A DNA stretch of 64,000 nt from an uncultured Acidobacteriaceae bacterium (lineage in GTDB: Bacteria; Acidobacteriota; Terriglobia; Terriglobales; Acidobacteriaceae). The DNA lies in contig CAIKND010000182.1 of NCBI GenBank assembly GCA_903828675.1, forward strand, positions 1-64,000, in the 5' to 3' direction. Below the pieces are notes generated by a model that did not search any database, was not told the DNA's origin, and saw only the letters and a program-made list of their open reading frames with translations. Position numbers and translations under genes: made by a program. Positions 1-7,904 of this stretch are shown piece after piece; the first letter of the stretch is position 1, and every line of letters starts with the position of its first letter.

Positions 1-148
1 AACACTTAGAGGTCTCGGAATGTGGCAAATATCGGAATACCAAAACCCTCACTGAGGCATTACCGATCGCTCTGCGGGCTTTGTAGGGCGATTCAGTTTT
101 TCAATCTGCGTGACGTCCGACGTTTTTCAACAAGTTCCTAAATTGCAA
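1..148. other. Left-edge non-coding stretch
   Basis: I see no open frame of gene length, no RNA gene and no strong terminator here. The stretch lies just downstream of the mutS2 stop codon and may hold that gene's 3' untranslated region or the end of a feature lying outside the window. Confidence 0.4.
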
Positions 149-2620
149 CTACTGCCTTAGTTCCACCAGCGTAGCCCCTTGCCCACCCTCATTCTGAGGA
201 GCCTCTTCAATCCCGGCCACGTGCGGATGCCCTTTCAAAAACTCCCTTACCCCGCGCCGCAAAATCCCCGCTCCATGCCCATGAATAATCCGCACCCGCG
301 GCAGCCCCGCCATGAAAGCGCGATCCAGATATTGCTCCAGCTCCCCTGTAGCCTCATCTACCGTGCGCCCAATGAGATTGATCTCCATGCGCATACCATC
401 GGTGTTCGCGCTCGATACAGTCACATGCACATTCTTCTGCCTGCGCGCCGCGGCCAGCGGATCGCTGCGCTCCGCACTCTGCAACTCTGCCGCACGCACC
501 ACTTCGGCAATATCGTCGCGCTTAACGCGCATCTTGATCGGCCCCAGCGCGACTTCAAACAGGTCCTTCTCCACCTCGCGCTGCACCACGGCAATCTTGC
601 CCATCGACTTCAGACGCACCTGGTCGCCCGCCGCAACGTGCTTCACCACATGCGGCTGCGCGTTCGCATCGCCTTGATCCGCGCCGCTCCGATGCGCCAC
701 CACTGTCTGATTAAAGCTCTCCTGAAACTCGCGCCGCAGGCGCAGCATACGCCTCTCTGCTTCCTTGGATAGCTTCTGCTGCGAGGCGCGATCTTCAATG
801 GCCCGCACCGTCTCCCGCATCTGAAACTCGAAATCCTTCAGAAGCGACGCCAGCTTTGTTTCCAACTCGCGCGTGCGTTTGCGCAGTTCGACATCGCCCT
901 CGCGCGCCAGTTTCGCCCGCTCCTGATTCAACGCATACTGCTGTTCGCGCGCCGCCTTGCGCTCCACTTCCAACTGCGTCAGCTCGTTGTGTAGCTTGTC
1001 TAGAAACCGCGCAATATCCACCTGCTGCGAACCCAGCCGCTGCCGCGCCGCAACAATGATCTCGTGATTCAGCCCCAGCCGCTCGGCAGTCTGTATGCCC
1101 GCCGAAGCCCCCGGCACACCCAGCCGCAGTTGATAATTCGGCGCCAGCGTCAGTTCATCCACACCCGCTGCCGCATTCAATACGCCATCCGTATTCGCAG
1201 CGTAGACCTTCAGCGAAGTGTGATGCGTCGAAATCAGCGACCACGCGCCCGCCGCAAGAAAATGGCTCGCAATGGCCACCGCCAGCGCAGATCCCTCTTC
1301 GGGATCTGTCGATGAACCAAGCTCGTCCAGCAGCACCAGTGAACGCGCCCCCGCCAGCCTCGACAGGCGGTCCAGATTCGTGATGTGCGCCGAAAATGTT
1401 GACAGCGCTGCCTCAATCGACTGCGCGTCGCCAATGTCCGCCAGGAACGCCGTGAACACCGGGAAACTCGCAGCCGTAGCGGCCACAGGCAACCCCGCCT
1501 GCGCCATCATCGCCAGCAGCGCGGTCGTCTTCAGTGTCACTGTCTTGCCGCCGGTGTTCGGTCCGCTGATAATCAGCTGCCGCTCCGCCGCCGTGAGTTC
1601 CAAAGCAAGAGGCACAATCCGCCCGCCTGTCACGCGCAGACGCTTCTCCAGCAGAGGATGCCGCGCGCCTTCCAGATGCAGCAGATCGTGCGCAATTGCC
1701 GGAGCTACGCAATCGTACTCGCGCGCAAAACGAGCCCGCGCCTGCAGGCTGTCCACCAGCGCCAGCACGCGCGCGCCCTCCACCAACCCTTGCGCATAGC
1801 CGCCCACCTGTCGCGTAAGCGCAACAAAGATGCGGTGAATCTCCGCCTGCTCTTCTTCGATCAGCCGCACCAGTTCGTTGTTCTGCTCGATGGTTTCCAG
1901 CGGCTCCACATACACCGTCTGCCCCGACGAACTCGCCCCGTGCACCACGCCGCTCACGCGCCTCTTCAGCTCCGCGCGCACCGGAATCACGAAACGCTCG
2001 CCGCGAATCGTGATCAGGTCTTCCTGCGTCGATCCATCGGCGGAAAGCTTGCGCAGGGCGGCGCGTAGGCTCTCTTCAATCAGCCGTTGTTGCCGCTCCT
2101 GCTCACGCCGTATGCGGCCCAGTTCCGGCGAAGCATTATCGGCCAGCGAGCCATCCGGCTGAATGGTCCGCTCGATGGTCTCGGCCAGCGGACGCAAGCT
2201 CGTTGTCAGTGCGGACGACAGCGCCGAGAGTCCCGGCAGCCTGCCCGCCAGCCGCGCAGGTGGCGACTGCAACAGCGCCTGCCACGAGGCCACATCGTTG
2301 GCCAGCCGCGCCACCGCCTGCAACTCCGTGGCTTCCAAAGCCGCGCCCGGAATCTGCGCCTTGGCCGCCAGTTGCGTCGGATCGAACAGCCCTCCCAGCG
2401 GAATGGAAACCTGTTCCTCCAGCGCCAGCCTTACCTCGCCGGTAAGCTGATGCTGGCGCGCAATCCACTCTTCATCGGTCGAGGGTTTGAGATCGAGAAT
2501 CGCGTGCCGCCCCACAGGCGAAGCCGCAAAGCCAGCCACCAGGGCCAGCAACGGCTCCCACTCAAGCGCAATAAAATCGGCGTTCAACACTACAGACGGA
2601 ATCGGATCAAGCAAACTCAT
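149..2620 (-). CDS. mutS2: Endonuclease MutS2 (Smr-domain MutS homologue)
   Basis: MutS2 is a cytoplasmic dimeric ATPase known to suppress homologous recombination and, in some bacteria, to rescue collided ribosomes. The protein of about 823 residues has the family's usual length and order: a clamp/lever region, a MutS-type ATPase with Walker A GPNTGGKTVTLKT near residue 355 and Walker B LLDELGSSTDPEEGSAL, a long charged coiled coil, and a C-terminal Smr nuclease domain with the IIHGHGAGILRRGV signature. The ORF track begins at a TTG (2629). I prefer the ATG at 2620 (MSLLDP), although neither start has a strong Shine-Dalgarno. No mutL or mutS1 lies nearby, which fits an anti-recombination or ribosome role rather than mismatch repair. 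Confidence 0.95.
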   Translation of the reverse strand: MSLLDPIPSVVLNADFIALEWEPLLALVAGFAASPVGRHAILDLKPSTDEEWIARQHQLTGEVRLALEEQVSIPLGGLFDPTQLAAKAQIPGAALEATELQAVARLANDVASWQALLQSPPARLAGRLPGLSALSSALTTSLRPLAETIERTIQPDGSLADNASPELGRIRREQERQQRLIEESLRAALRKLSADGSTQEDLITIRGERFVIPVRAELKRRVSGVVHGASSSGQTVYVEPLETIEQNNELVRLIEEEQAEIHRIFVALTRQVGGYAQGLVEGARVLALVDSLQARARFAREYDCVAPAIAHDLLHLEGARHPLLEKRLRVTGGRIVPLALELTAAERQLIISGPNTGGKTVTLKTTALLAMMAQAGLPVAATAASFPVFTAFLADIGDAQSIEAALSTFSAHITNLDRLSRLAGARSLVLLDELGSSTDPEEGSALAVAIASHFLAAGAWSLISTHHTSLKVYAANTDGVLNAAAGVDELTLAPNYQLRLGVPGASAGIQTAERLGLNHEIIVAARQRLGSQQVDIARFLDKLHNELTQLEVERKAAREQQYALNQERAKLAREGDVELRKRTRELETKLASLLKDFEFQMRETVRAIEDRASQQKLSKEAERRMLRLRREFQESFNQTVVAHRSGADQGDANAQPHVVKHVAAGDQVRLKSMGKIAVVQREVEKDLFEVALGPIKMRVKRDDIAEVVRAAELQSAERSDPLAAARRQKNVHVTVSSANTDGMRMEINLIGRTVDEATGELEQYLDRAFMAGLPRVRIIHGHGAGILRRGVREFLKGHPHVAGIEEAPQNEGGQGATLVELRQ

Positions 2621-2658
2621 ATAGATCAATTATCCCAGTGTCCTGCGCCTGAAGCCCC

Positions 2659-2754
2659 GTGCCCCACCCAAACCGCGCCTTTTGCGATTTGGGTGGGATA
2701 GCAAAACACTCAACCACGCAGCTTTTCTATTCCCTATTCCCTATTCCCTATTCC
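2659..2754. repeat. Composite 3'-end repeat: palindrome plus CTATTCC heptamers
   Basis: The palindromic part runs 2659-2700, with arms CCCACCCAAA and TTTGGGTGGG around the loop. A linker (agcaaaacactcaaccacgc) follows, then four perfect tandem CTATTCC units (2727-2754). The tract enters the 3' end of the symporter gene: its stop codon (TAG, minus strand, 2734-2736) begins one heptamer, and the last residues (GIGNRE) are translated from the repeat. The same palindrome-linker-heptamer order recurs at several other gene ends in the window. Confidence 0.85.
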
Positions 2755-4149
2755 CTGCACGCCTTCCCACTTCGCCACCACCGCCGCCGCCATGCAGTTC
2801 CCCACCACATTCAGCCCCGTCCGCCCCATATCCATCAGCGTGTCCACGCCAAGCAGCATCAGCACGGCAGCCGTGGGAATCTGAAACGACCCGGCCACCC
2901 CCATCAGCACCACCAGCGTTGCGCGCGGCACACCCGCAATGCCCTTGCTTGAAAGGGCAAGCGTGGCCAGCAGCACGATCTGCTGCATTACCGTCAGATG
3001 CAGCCCGCCGGCCTGCGCAGCAAACAGCGCCGCCATGGCGAGATAGAGCGTCGACCCCGTGAGATTGAAGCTATAGCCCATCGGAATCACAAACGACACA
3101 ATCCAGCGCGGCACGCCGAACTCTTCCATGCGTTCCATCGCCAGCGGTAGCGCCGCCTCCGACGAAGTAGTCGCAAACCCAATCGCCGCTGGCTCAGTCA
3201 CAGCCATGGCAAACTTCCACACCGGCACCCGCGCCACCATCAAAATCGGCACAAACACAAACACAACGAAAATCACCAGCGTCCCGTAGCAGGTAGCAGC
3301 CAGCTTCAGCAGCGGCAGCATCGTCGCCAGCCCCATGCTGCCAACGGTATAGGCCAGCGCCGCGCCCGCCGCAACCGGTGCGCAATACATGATGAAGCGC
3401 GTCAGCCGAAACATCGTCTCTGTCAGCGACTGCAGCACGCTCACCAGCGGCGCGCGCTTGGCCTCTGGCAGCGTAGCCAGCGCGGAGCCGAAGAGCAGCG
3501 CAAATACCGCCACTTGCAAAATCTGGTTCTGCGCCACCGCCTGCGCTATGTTCTCCGGGAAGATATTCAGCAGCACACCCTGCCACCCGGCCTGGTGCGC
3601 AATTGGGGCCGCAGCTTGAATCGAAGCAGGCAGCACCACGCCAACTCCAGCTTTCGTCAGATTGATGGCGACCGCGCCCAGAATCAGCCCCAGCGTCGTC
3701 ACCACTTCAAAGAACACGATCGACTTGATGGCGACCCGCCCCACGCCTTTCAATTCGCCATGTCCCGCAATCCCGGTCACGATGCCGCCAAAGATCAGCG
3801 GCGCAACGATCATGCGAATGAGACGTAGAAAGATTTCGGCAATAAAGTGGGTTTGCGTGGCCAACTGTGGCGCATCCACGCCCAGTTCCGCCCCGGCCAA
3901 CATGGCAAAGAAAGTCCACACCAGCAGCGAACGCCGCCGCCATGCAAAGGGAACAAATAGCCCAAAGCCGGTCCAGCGCAGCGCCACGCCGGCTTCCGCG
4001 CGTGTGTTCAACAGCCCGGCAAGCAGGCCGGCCGCAAACAGCAAACCCGCGGCAAATGTCAGAGCGCGCAACAACGCAGCACCGGATCGCGGATCAGGCG
4101 ACTCCGGTTTGCGCTGCAAAGATAGTTCTTGGTTGTTCAAGGCTTCCAT
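2734..4149 (-). CDS. Dicarboxylate/amino acid:cation symporter (DAACS family)
   Basis: This is a glutamate/dicarboxylate:H+ or Na+ symporter-like protein of the inner membrane, 471 residues with many hydrophobic segments. Family landmarks are visible: FATTSSEAALPLAMERM (the serine-rich re-entrant loop region), MGYSFNLTGSTLYLAMA (the position of the usual NMDGT motif) and SSKGIAGVPRATLVVL (second hairpin loop). The NMDGT position reads NLTGS, so the family's cation- and substrate-binding Asp appears to be replaced and substrate preference may differ from GltP or DctA. The N-terminus carries extra hydrophobic segments before the usual TM1. The C-terminal residues and stop come from a heptamer repeat. 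It stands alone, flanked by repeats on its 3' side. Confidence 0.88.
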   Translation of the reverse strand: MEALNNQELSLQRKPESPDPRSGAALLRALTFAAGLLFAAGLLAGLLNTRAEAGVALRWTGFGLFVPFAWRRRSLLVWTFFAMLAGAELGVDAPQLATQTHFIAEIFLRLIRMIVAPLIFGGIVTGIAGHGELKGVGRVAIKSIVFFEVVTTLGLILGAVAINLTKAGVGVVLPASIQAAAPIAHQAGWQGVLLNIFPENIAQAVAQNQILQVAVFALLFGSALATLPEAKRAPLVSVLQSLTETMFRLTRFIMYCAPVAAGAALAYTVGSMGLATMLPLLKLAATCYGTLVIFVVFVFVPILMVARVPVWKFAMAVTEPAAIGFATTSSEAALPLAMERMEEFGVPRWIVSFVIPMGYSFNLTGSTLYLAMAALFAAQAGGLHLTVMQQIVLLATLALSSKGIAGVPRATLVVLMGVAGSFQIPTAAVLMLLGVDTLMDMGRTGLNVVGNCMAAAVVAKWEGVQGIGNRE

Positions 4150-4227
4150 TATGCAAGGTCCGCGCCCAAAGCTGCATCTTGGTCGCCAGGCCGGGGAGGC
4201 CTGGATGCCATGCGGCGAATTGCAGAA

Positions 4228-4545
4228 CTAGTTCGTTGAGCCCGATGTTGCAGCAGGCGCAGACGCAGCTGCCGCGGCCGCCGGGCAAGCCGAGCAACCG
4301 CCTCCCCCGCAAGGCGCCGCCGCCGGAGCGGCTGTTGGCGCACTCTCTGAGGCAGCCACACTGCTCTTTGGTGCGTAGTCGTTCACATACCATCCGGCGC
4401 CCTTGAAGTGAAGTCCCGGCGCGGTCAAAGGCCGCTCCAGTACCCCCTGGCACATGGGACATTCGCTCTCCGGCTCGGCGCTGAAATTCTGGATCTTTTC
4501 AAATCTGTGGCCGCACTTGGTGCAGCGATACGCATACATTGGCAA
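4228..4545 (-). CDS. FmdB-family zinc ribbon protein
   Basis: This 105-residue protein opens with the FmdB-type ribbon MPMYAYRCTKCGHRFEK, followed by ECPMCQG, giving two CxxC knuckles that should bind one zinc. The C-terminal half is Ala- and Pro-rich and low in complexity, with a Cys-Gly-rich patch (CGGGGCSACP) typical of many members. The molecular role of this family is not established; a regulatory role was proposed for FmdB of the formamidase operon. The first codon appears to be TTG at 4545, spaced 8 nt from a GAGG. The family's MPxYxYxC start supports it over the ATG two codons later. Confidence 0.85.
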   Translation of the reverse strand: MPMYAYRCTKCGHRFEKIQNFSAEPESECPMCQGVLERPLTAPGLHFKGAGWYVNDYAPKSSVAASESAPTAAPAAAPCGGGGCSACPAAAAAASAPAATSGSTN

Positions 4546-4633
4546 CGGATTTACCTCTTCAGCAGAAAACTACCACTATGTACATTGTACCGGGAGTTTG
4601 GCAAATATATGCAAAACCCTTTGTTCCGGCTCG

Positions 4634-7072
4634 TTACCTTTTCGCATCCGGGCGCAACACAACCTCGTATTCTGGAAGCACCTCGACTTTCGTCACCTTG
4701 GCTGTCTGCCCCGTGGCATTCATTTCGGCCCAGGCGCGCGCATCAAGATAGATAGGCGCATTGGGCGGCAGCGGCTCTACCTCCACCTCCAGCTTTTGCC
4801 CGAAGGCATCGGGCAAATACCGTTTCAGCCCGATCTCCCATAGCCGTCCGTTATAGAAGTCGTCGTCCAGCAGATGCCCGTCGCGGCTCAGCCGGGCAAT
4901 ATCGCCGGCATAGTGGATGCGCAGAAAAATGTCGCTCAGCCCAACCATCGGCTGCGGCGGAATCTTCAGCGTCCACGCCGCTGCGCCATTAAAGTCGCTG
5001 TCCTCGGGAACTTGCGGCCGTTCCTTGTTGTGCGCTGAGGTCGCGATCGGCGGCCGGGCCGCGGCTTCGCGATTTTGCGTCCACTCAAACTCAATCTTGC
5101 GCGGAGCGATCTTCCACTCCCGCTCCTTCCAAAGCTTTTGACTAGGGCCTCGGCCACTCGGCGCAAAGAGCGAGGCTTCCAGCCGTGACGGATCAACAGA
5201 GCGCAAATGTACGCCTTCGCTATCCTCAAACACATCCGCTTGCGTCAAAAGCGCCGTTTCCACACCCTGCAGCTTCACCCGCCAGAAATCCTCCGCCTGC
5301 TTCTCGGTCAGTAATACGATCCGCGCCGTGTGCCCGTTTTCGCCCTCGACTTGTAGCACTGCCTGCTCTCCTGCCACCACAGCCGTGCCGCTGCGATGGC
5401 TCCATGTGACCTTCCCGCTTACAATTCGAACGACACCAATACTGCTGTTATCAAAAGCAAACTCGGGGATAACTCCCGGAACTGCAAAGAAGAAGTAAGT
5501 CGCTTCGCCGCCAATCTCCACCCACGACAACAACTGCGCCGTGCTGTATTTCAGCGTCCCAGCGCCCAGGTCGAGATTCACAGGCCAGATGAAGTGGCTA
5601 TTCGCCGGAACGTCAATCGGCAAGTGCGGCACCATCGCCGTCCCCTTCGCCAGCTTCACTTGCACCTGAAATTCCTTGCGCTCCGCCATCTCATGCTTGC
5701 GCACATAATTGTTCACAAACAGAAATCCGCGCTCTCCATTGGACCGCAGCATCACCCGAGCCATGCTCAGATCCGTCGCGTCCTTCGGCCTTCGCGCTGG
5801 CGCATAGGGCGCCATCAACGCCAGATCCGCTCCAAAAGACTGCAGAAAAAAGTGCAGGCTCTTGGTCTTGCGAAACGACTCCCGCTCCTGTCCGTACTCG
5901 CCCAGCGGCGCCTGAAAGTCATACGACACCACAGGCAGATCGTTCGGATAGCCGGTCGCGAGAGACTCCTGAAGCGTGCTCAGCTTGCCCTCGGGGTTCG
6001 CGCCGCCATGAAACATGTAGTACCCGTAGAGATTGGCGCCCGACCCTATGCCGGTAAGCGTCACCGCGGCAATATCGTCCGCATCGATCAGCGGCCGGCG
6101 CTGATACGAGGTCTCCATGCCGCCGCCCTGTTCAGCGGTTAAATAGGGGTAGTGGCGCAGATCCACCTTGCCCTTGCGGTCGCCGGCATTCATCGCGCCC
6201 ATATCGCCCACGGTGCGATTCGTCGCAAACAAATACACCTGGTTCGGCTCATGTTCCGTAGTTACGCCGCTCCAAAAGTCGTCCGGATACCCACCGAACA
6301 CAGGAATGAATTCGTGCTCGGCAAACGTGCGCTCCGGCCAGCCGGTAATCGAGAAAAGCGGCGGATGTATGCCCGCCGCCACCGCCAGCCGTTTCAGTTC
6401 AGTCAGGTGGTCGCTGCTCGCATCGGGATTGCTCTCGCCATACTCGTTCTCAATCTGGACGCCAACAATCGGCCCGCCATCCTGCCAAAGCTGACCTTTA
6501 ATCTGCTTCCCGATCTCGCCGAAATACCGGCTCACATATTTCATGTAATCGGGATCGTTGCGACGCAACCCAATCTTTTTGTTCACCAGCCAGTCCGGAA
6601 ATCCCCCATTGCGCGCCTCGCCGTGAGCCCACGGCCCCACGCGCAAATAGACTTTTAGCCCGCTCTTTCCGCAAAGCTCCACAAAATGCCGCAGGTCCCT
6701 CTGTCCCGTCCAGTCAAACTGGCCCTCTACCTCTTCATGATGAATCCAGAAGACGTAGGTATTCACAACGTCCAGGCCGCCGGCCTTCACCTTCTCCAGT
6801 TCTTCCTGCCAATACTTCTCCGGATAACGCGAAAAGTGGAACTCCCCCGCCACTGGCAGCCATGGCTTGCCGTCGAGCGTCAGATTCCGGCTGTTCACAT
6901 CGATCCGATGCCCCGAAGGCGACACCCCGCCCATGTGCAGGAACCCCGTCTCAGCAGCAGGCGCGGGCACGCTTGCATCAATCACAATCGCGGAAGCAAG
7001 CTCCTGTGCCGGCAAGGCGGAAGCCAGGCAAGCAAGAGCGCCAAGAGTCACTGCGGCCAACGATATTTTCAT
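4634..7072 (-). CDS. Secreted GH35 beta-galactosidase
   Basis: This is a glycoside hydrolase family 35 enzyme, predicted to release terminal beta-galactose from plant or microbial polysaccharides outside the cytoplasm. From the ATG at 7072 (GGAAAG about 6 nt upstream) the protein has about 812 residues and starts with a signal peptide (MKISLAAVTLGALACLASALPAQE). The N-terminal barrel carries GEFHFSRYPEKYWQEELEKV, VGPWAHGEARNGGFPDWL and GVQIENEYGE, whose Glu is the expected acid/base; TAEQGGGMETSY holds the likely nucleophile region. The C-terminal half is beta-rich and probably forms the usual jelly-roll modules. The ORF track starts seven codons earlier at a TTG, which I consider less likely. 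Neighbouring secreted DUF2911 and GH78 genes have the same orientation. Confidence 0.9.
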   Translation of the reverse strand: MKISLAAVTLGALACLASALPAQELASAIVIDASVPAPAAETGFLHMGGVSPSGHRIDVNSRNLTLDGKPWLPVAGEFHFSRYPEKYWQEELEKVKAGGLDVVNTYVFWIHHEEVEGQFDWTGQRDLRHFVELCGKSGLKVYLRVGPWAHGEARNGGFPDWLVNKKIGLRRNDPDYMKYVSRYFGEIGKQIKGQLWQDGGPIVGVQIENEYGESNPDASSDHLTELKRLAVAAGIHPPLFSITGWPERTFAEHEFIPVFGGYPDDFWSGVTTEHEPNQVYLFATNRTVGDMGAMNAGDRKGKVDLRHYPYLTAEQGGGMETSYQRRPLIDADDIAAVTLTGIGSGANLYGYYMFHGGANPEGKLSTLQESLATGYPNDLPVVSYDFQAPLGEYGQERESFRKTKSLHFFLQSFGADLALMAPYAPARRPKDATDLSMARVMLRSNGERGFLFVNNYVRKHEMAERKEFQVQVKLAKGTAMVPHLPIDVPANSHFIWPVNLDLGAGTLKYSTAQLLSWVEIGGEATYFFFAVPGVIPEFAFDNSSIGVVRIVSGKVTWSHRSGTAVVAGEQAVLQVEGENGHTARIVLLTEKQAEDFWRVKLQGVETALLTQADVFEDSEGVHLRSVDPSRLEASLFAPSGRGPSQKLWKEREWKIAPRKIEFEWTQNREAAARPPIATSAHNKERPQVPEDSDFNGAAAWTLKIPPQPMVGLSDIFLRIHYAGDIARLSRDGHLLDDDFYNGRLWEIGLKRYLPDAFGQKLEVEVEPLPPNAPIYLDARAWAEMNATGQTAKVTKVEVLPEYEVVLRPDAKR

Positions 7073-7226
7073 GGGGTCTTTCCGATCATCCAATCAGGCC
7101 CGTCAATCATAGAGTCTTGCGAGCGCCAAGGCCAAACACAAAGCCGGCAGCCCACCGTGGAGTTACCTCCACCGTATGCTGCCGGCTCATTCCTTCTTTA
7201 TGCGGTCCGAAATTCCCCGCCGTAAC

Positions 7227-7778
7227 TCAATGCACGTGGAGGGGAACCGATGCGCTCATGTTCTCCCACGACAGGTTCAGCGTGCCCCTGCCATCGCCGC
7301 GATCGGTGAGCGTGAACTTCAGGTTCTCCACCAGCGCTGGCGGCTTGCTCATCATCATCTTCACTTTTCCAAGGTCCTGCGCGCTGTCGTACGCCAGGCC
7401 CCATTGACCCACCTGCTTGTTCACGATCAAGACCCAATTGTCCGGGTCGGAAATATCGACGAATAGCGTGTAGTCGCCCTTGGGAACGGCGATTCCGTCT
7501 TGCCCGCCAATACGCAGGTCAGCGTCGGTGTGCAGCGCAGTGGCGGTATTGGCGCCCGCGCGCCACACCGGGTAGTGTGGATTGTGGCTGATCAGCCCAT
7601 CTTTGGTGAAGATCTTGCCCTCACGGCCTTTTACTGCGGGCGCGTTATAGGTGATGGTGATGGCCTTTCCGCCGATGGTAGCCGATTCTTTGGCGGCCGG
7701 GCTGGCTGGCGCCTTCTGTTGGGCAAACATGGTGGTGGCGGCAAGCAAAAGACCCGTACAGATGAAAAGACGCTTCAT
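7227..7778 (-). CDS. DUF2911 domain exported protein
   Basis: This is a small exported protein of the DUF2911 family, function unknown. The long ORF in the track begins upstream, but the ATG at 7778 has an excellent GGAGGAG about 9 nt before it and opens a clear signal peptide (MKRLFICTGLLLAATTMFAQ). The 183-residue product shows the conserved block ITITYNAPAVKGREGKIF followed by VWRAGANTATALHTDADL and YTLFVDISDPDNWVLIVNKQ. The family is abundant in Acidobacteria and Bacteroidetes and is generally predicted to be periplasmic. Its position between two secreted glycosidases may be coincidental. Confidence 0.88.
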   Translation of the reverse strand: MKRLFICTGLLLAATTMFAQQKAPASPAAKESATIGGKAITITYNAPAVKGREGKIFTKDGLISHNPHYPVWRAGANTATALHTDADLRIGGQDGIAVPKGDYTLFVDISDPDNWVLIVNKQVGQWGLAYDSAQDLGKVKMMMSKPPALVENLKFTLTDRGDGRGTLNLSWENMSASVPLHVH

Positions 7779-7904
7779 GGTGTTATTTCTCCTCCGGGCA
7801 GAGCCATTGTTTGGACCGTGCGGCCCCGACCCGACGATTGTCGCACCATCCGCCCCCGGTCGGGAAGCTGCTTTCTTTTCAACGGCCAGCGAATGCCGCA
7901 ACCT

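Noticed and set aside
1-148. Insertion-sequence remnant at the left edge
   Set aside because: Words such as ttcaacaagttcc and tttttcaatctg looked like an IS end, but no inverted repeat, target duplication or transposase fragment is visible.
2727-2754. CRISPR-like or simple slippage microsatellite
   Set aside because: The units are 7 bp with no spacers, so not CRISPR. Plain polymerase slippage would not explain the repeated placement on stop codons or the shared upstream palindrome and linker.
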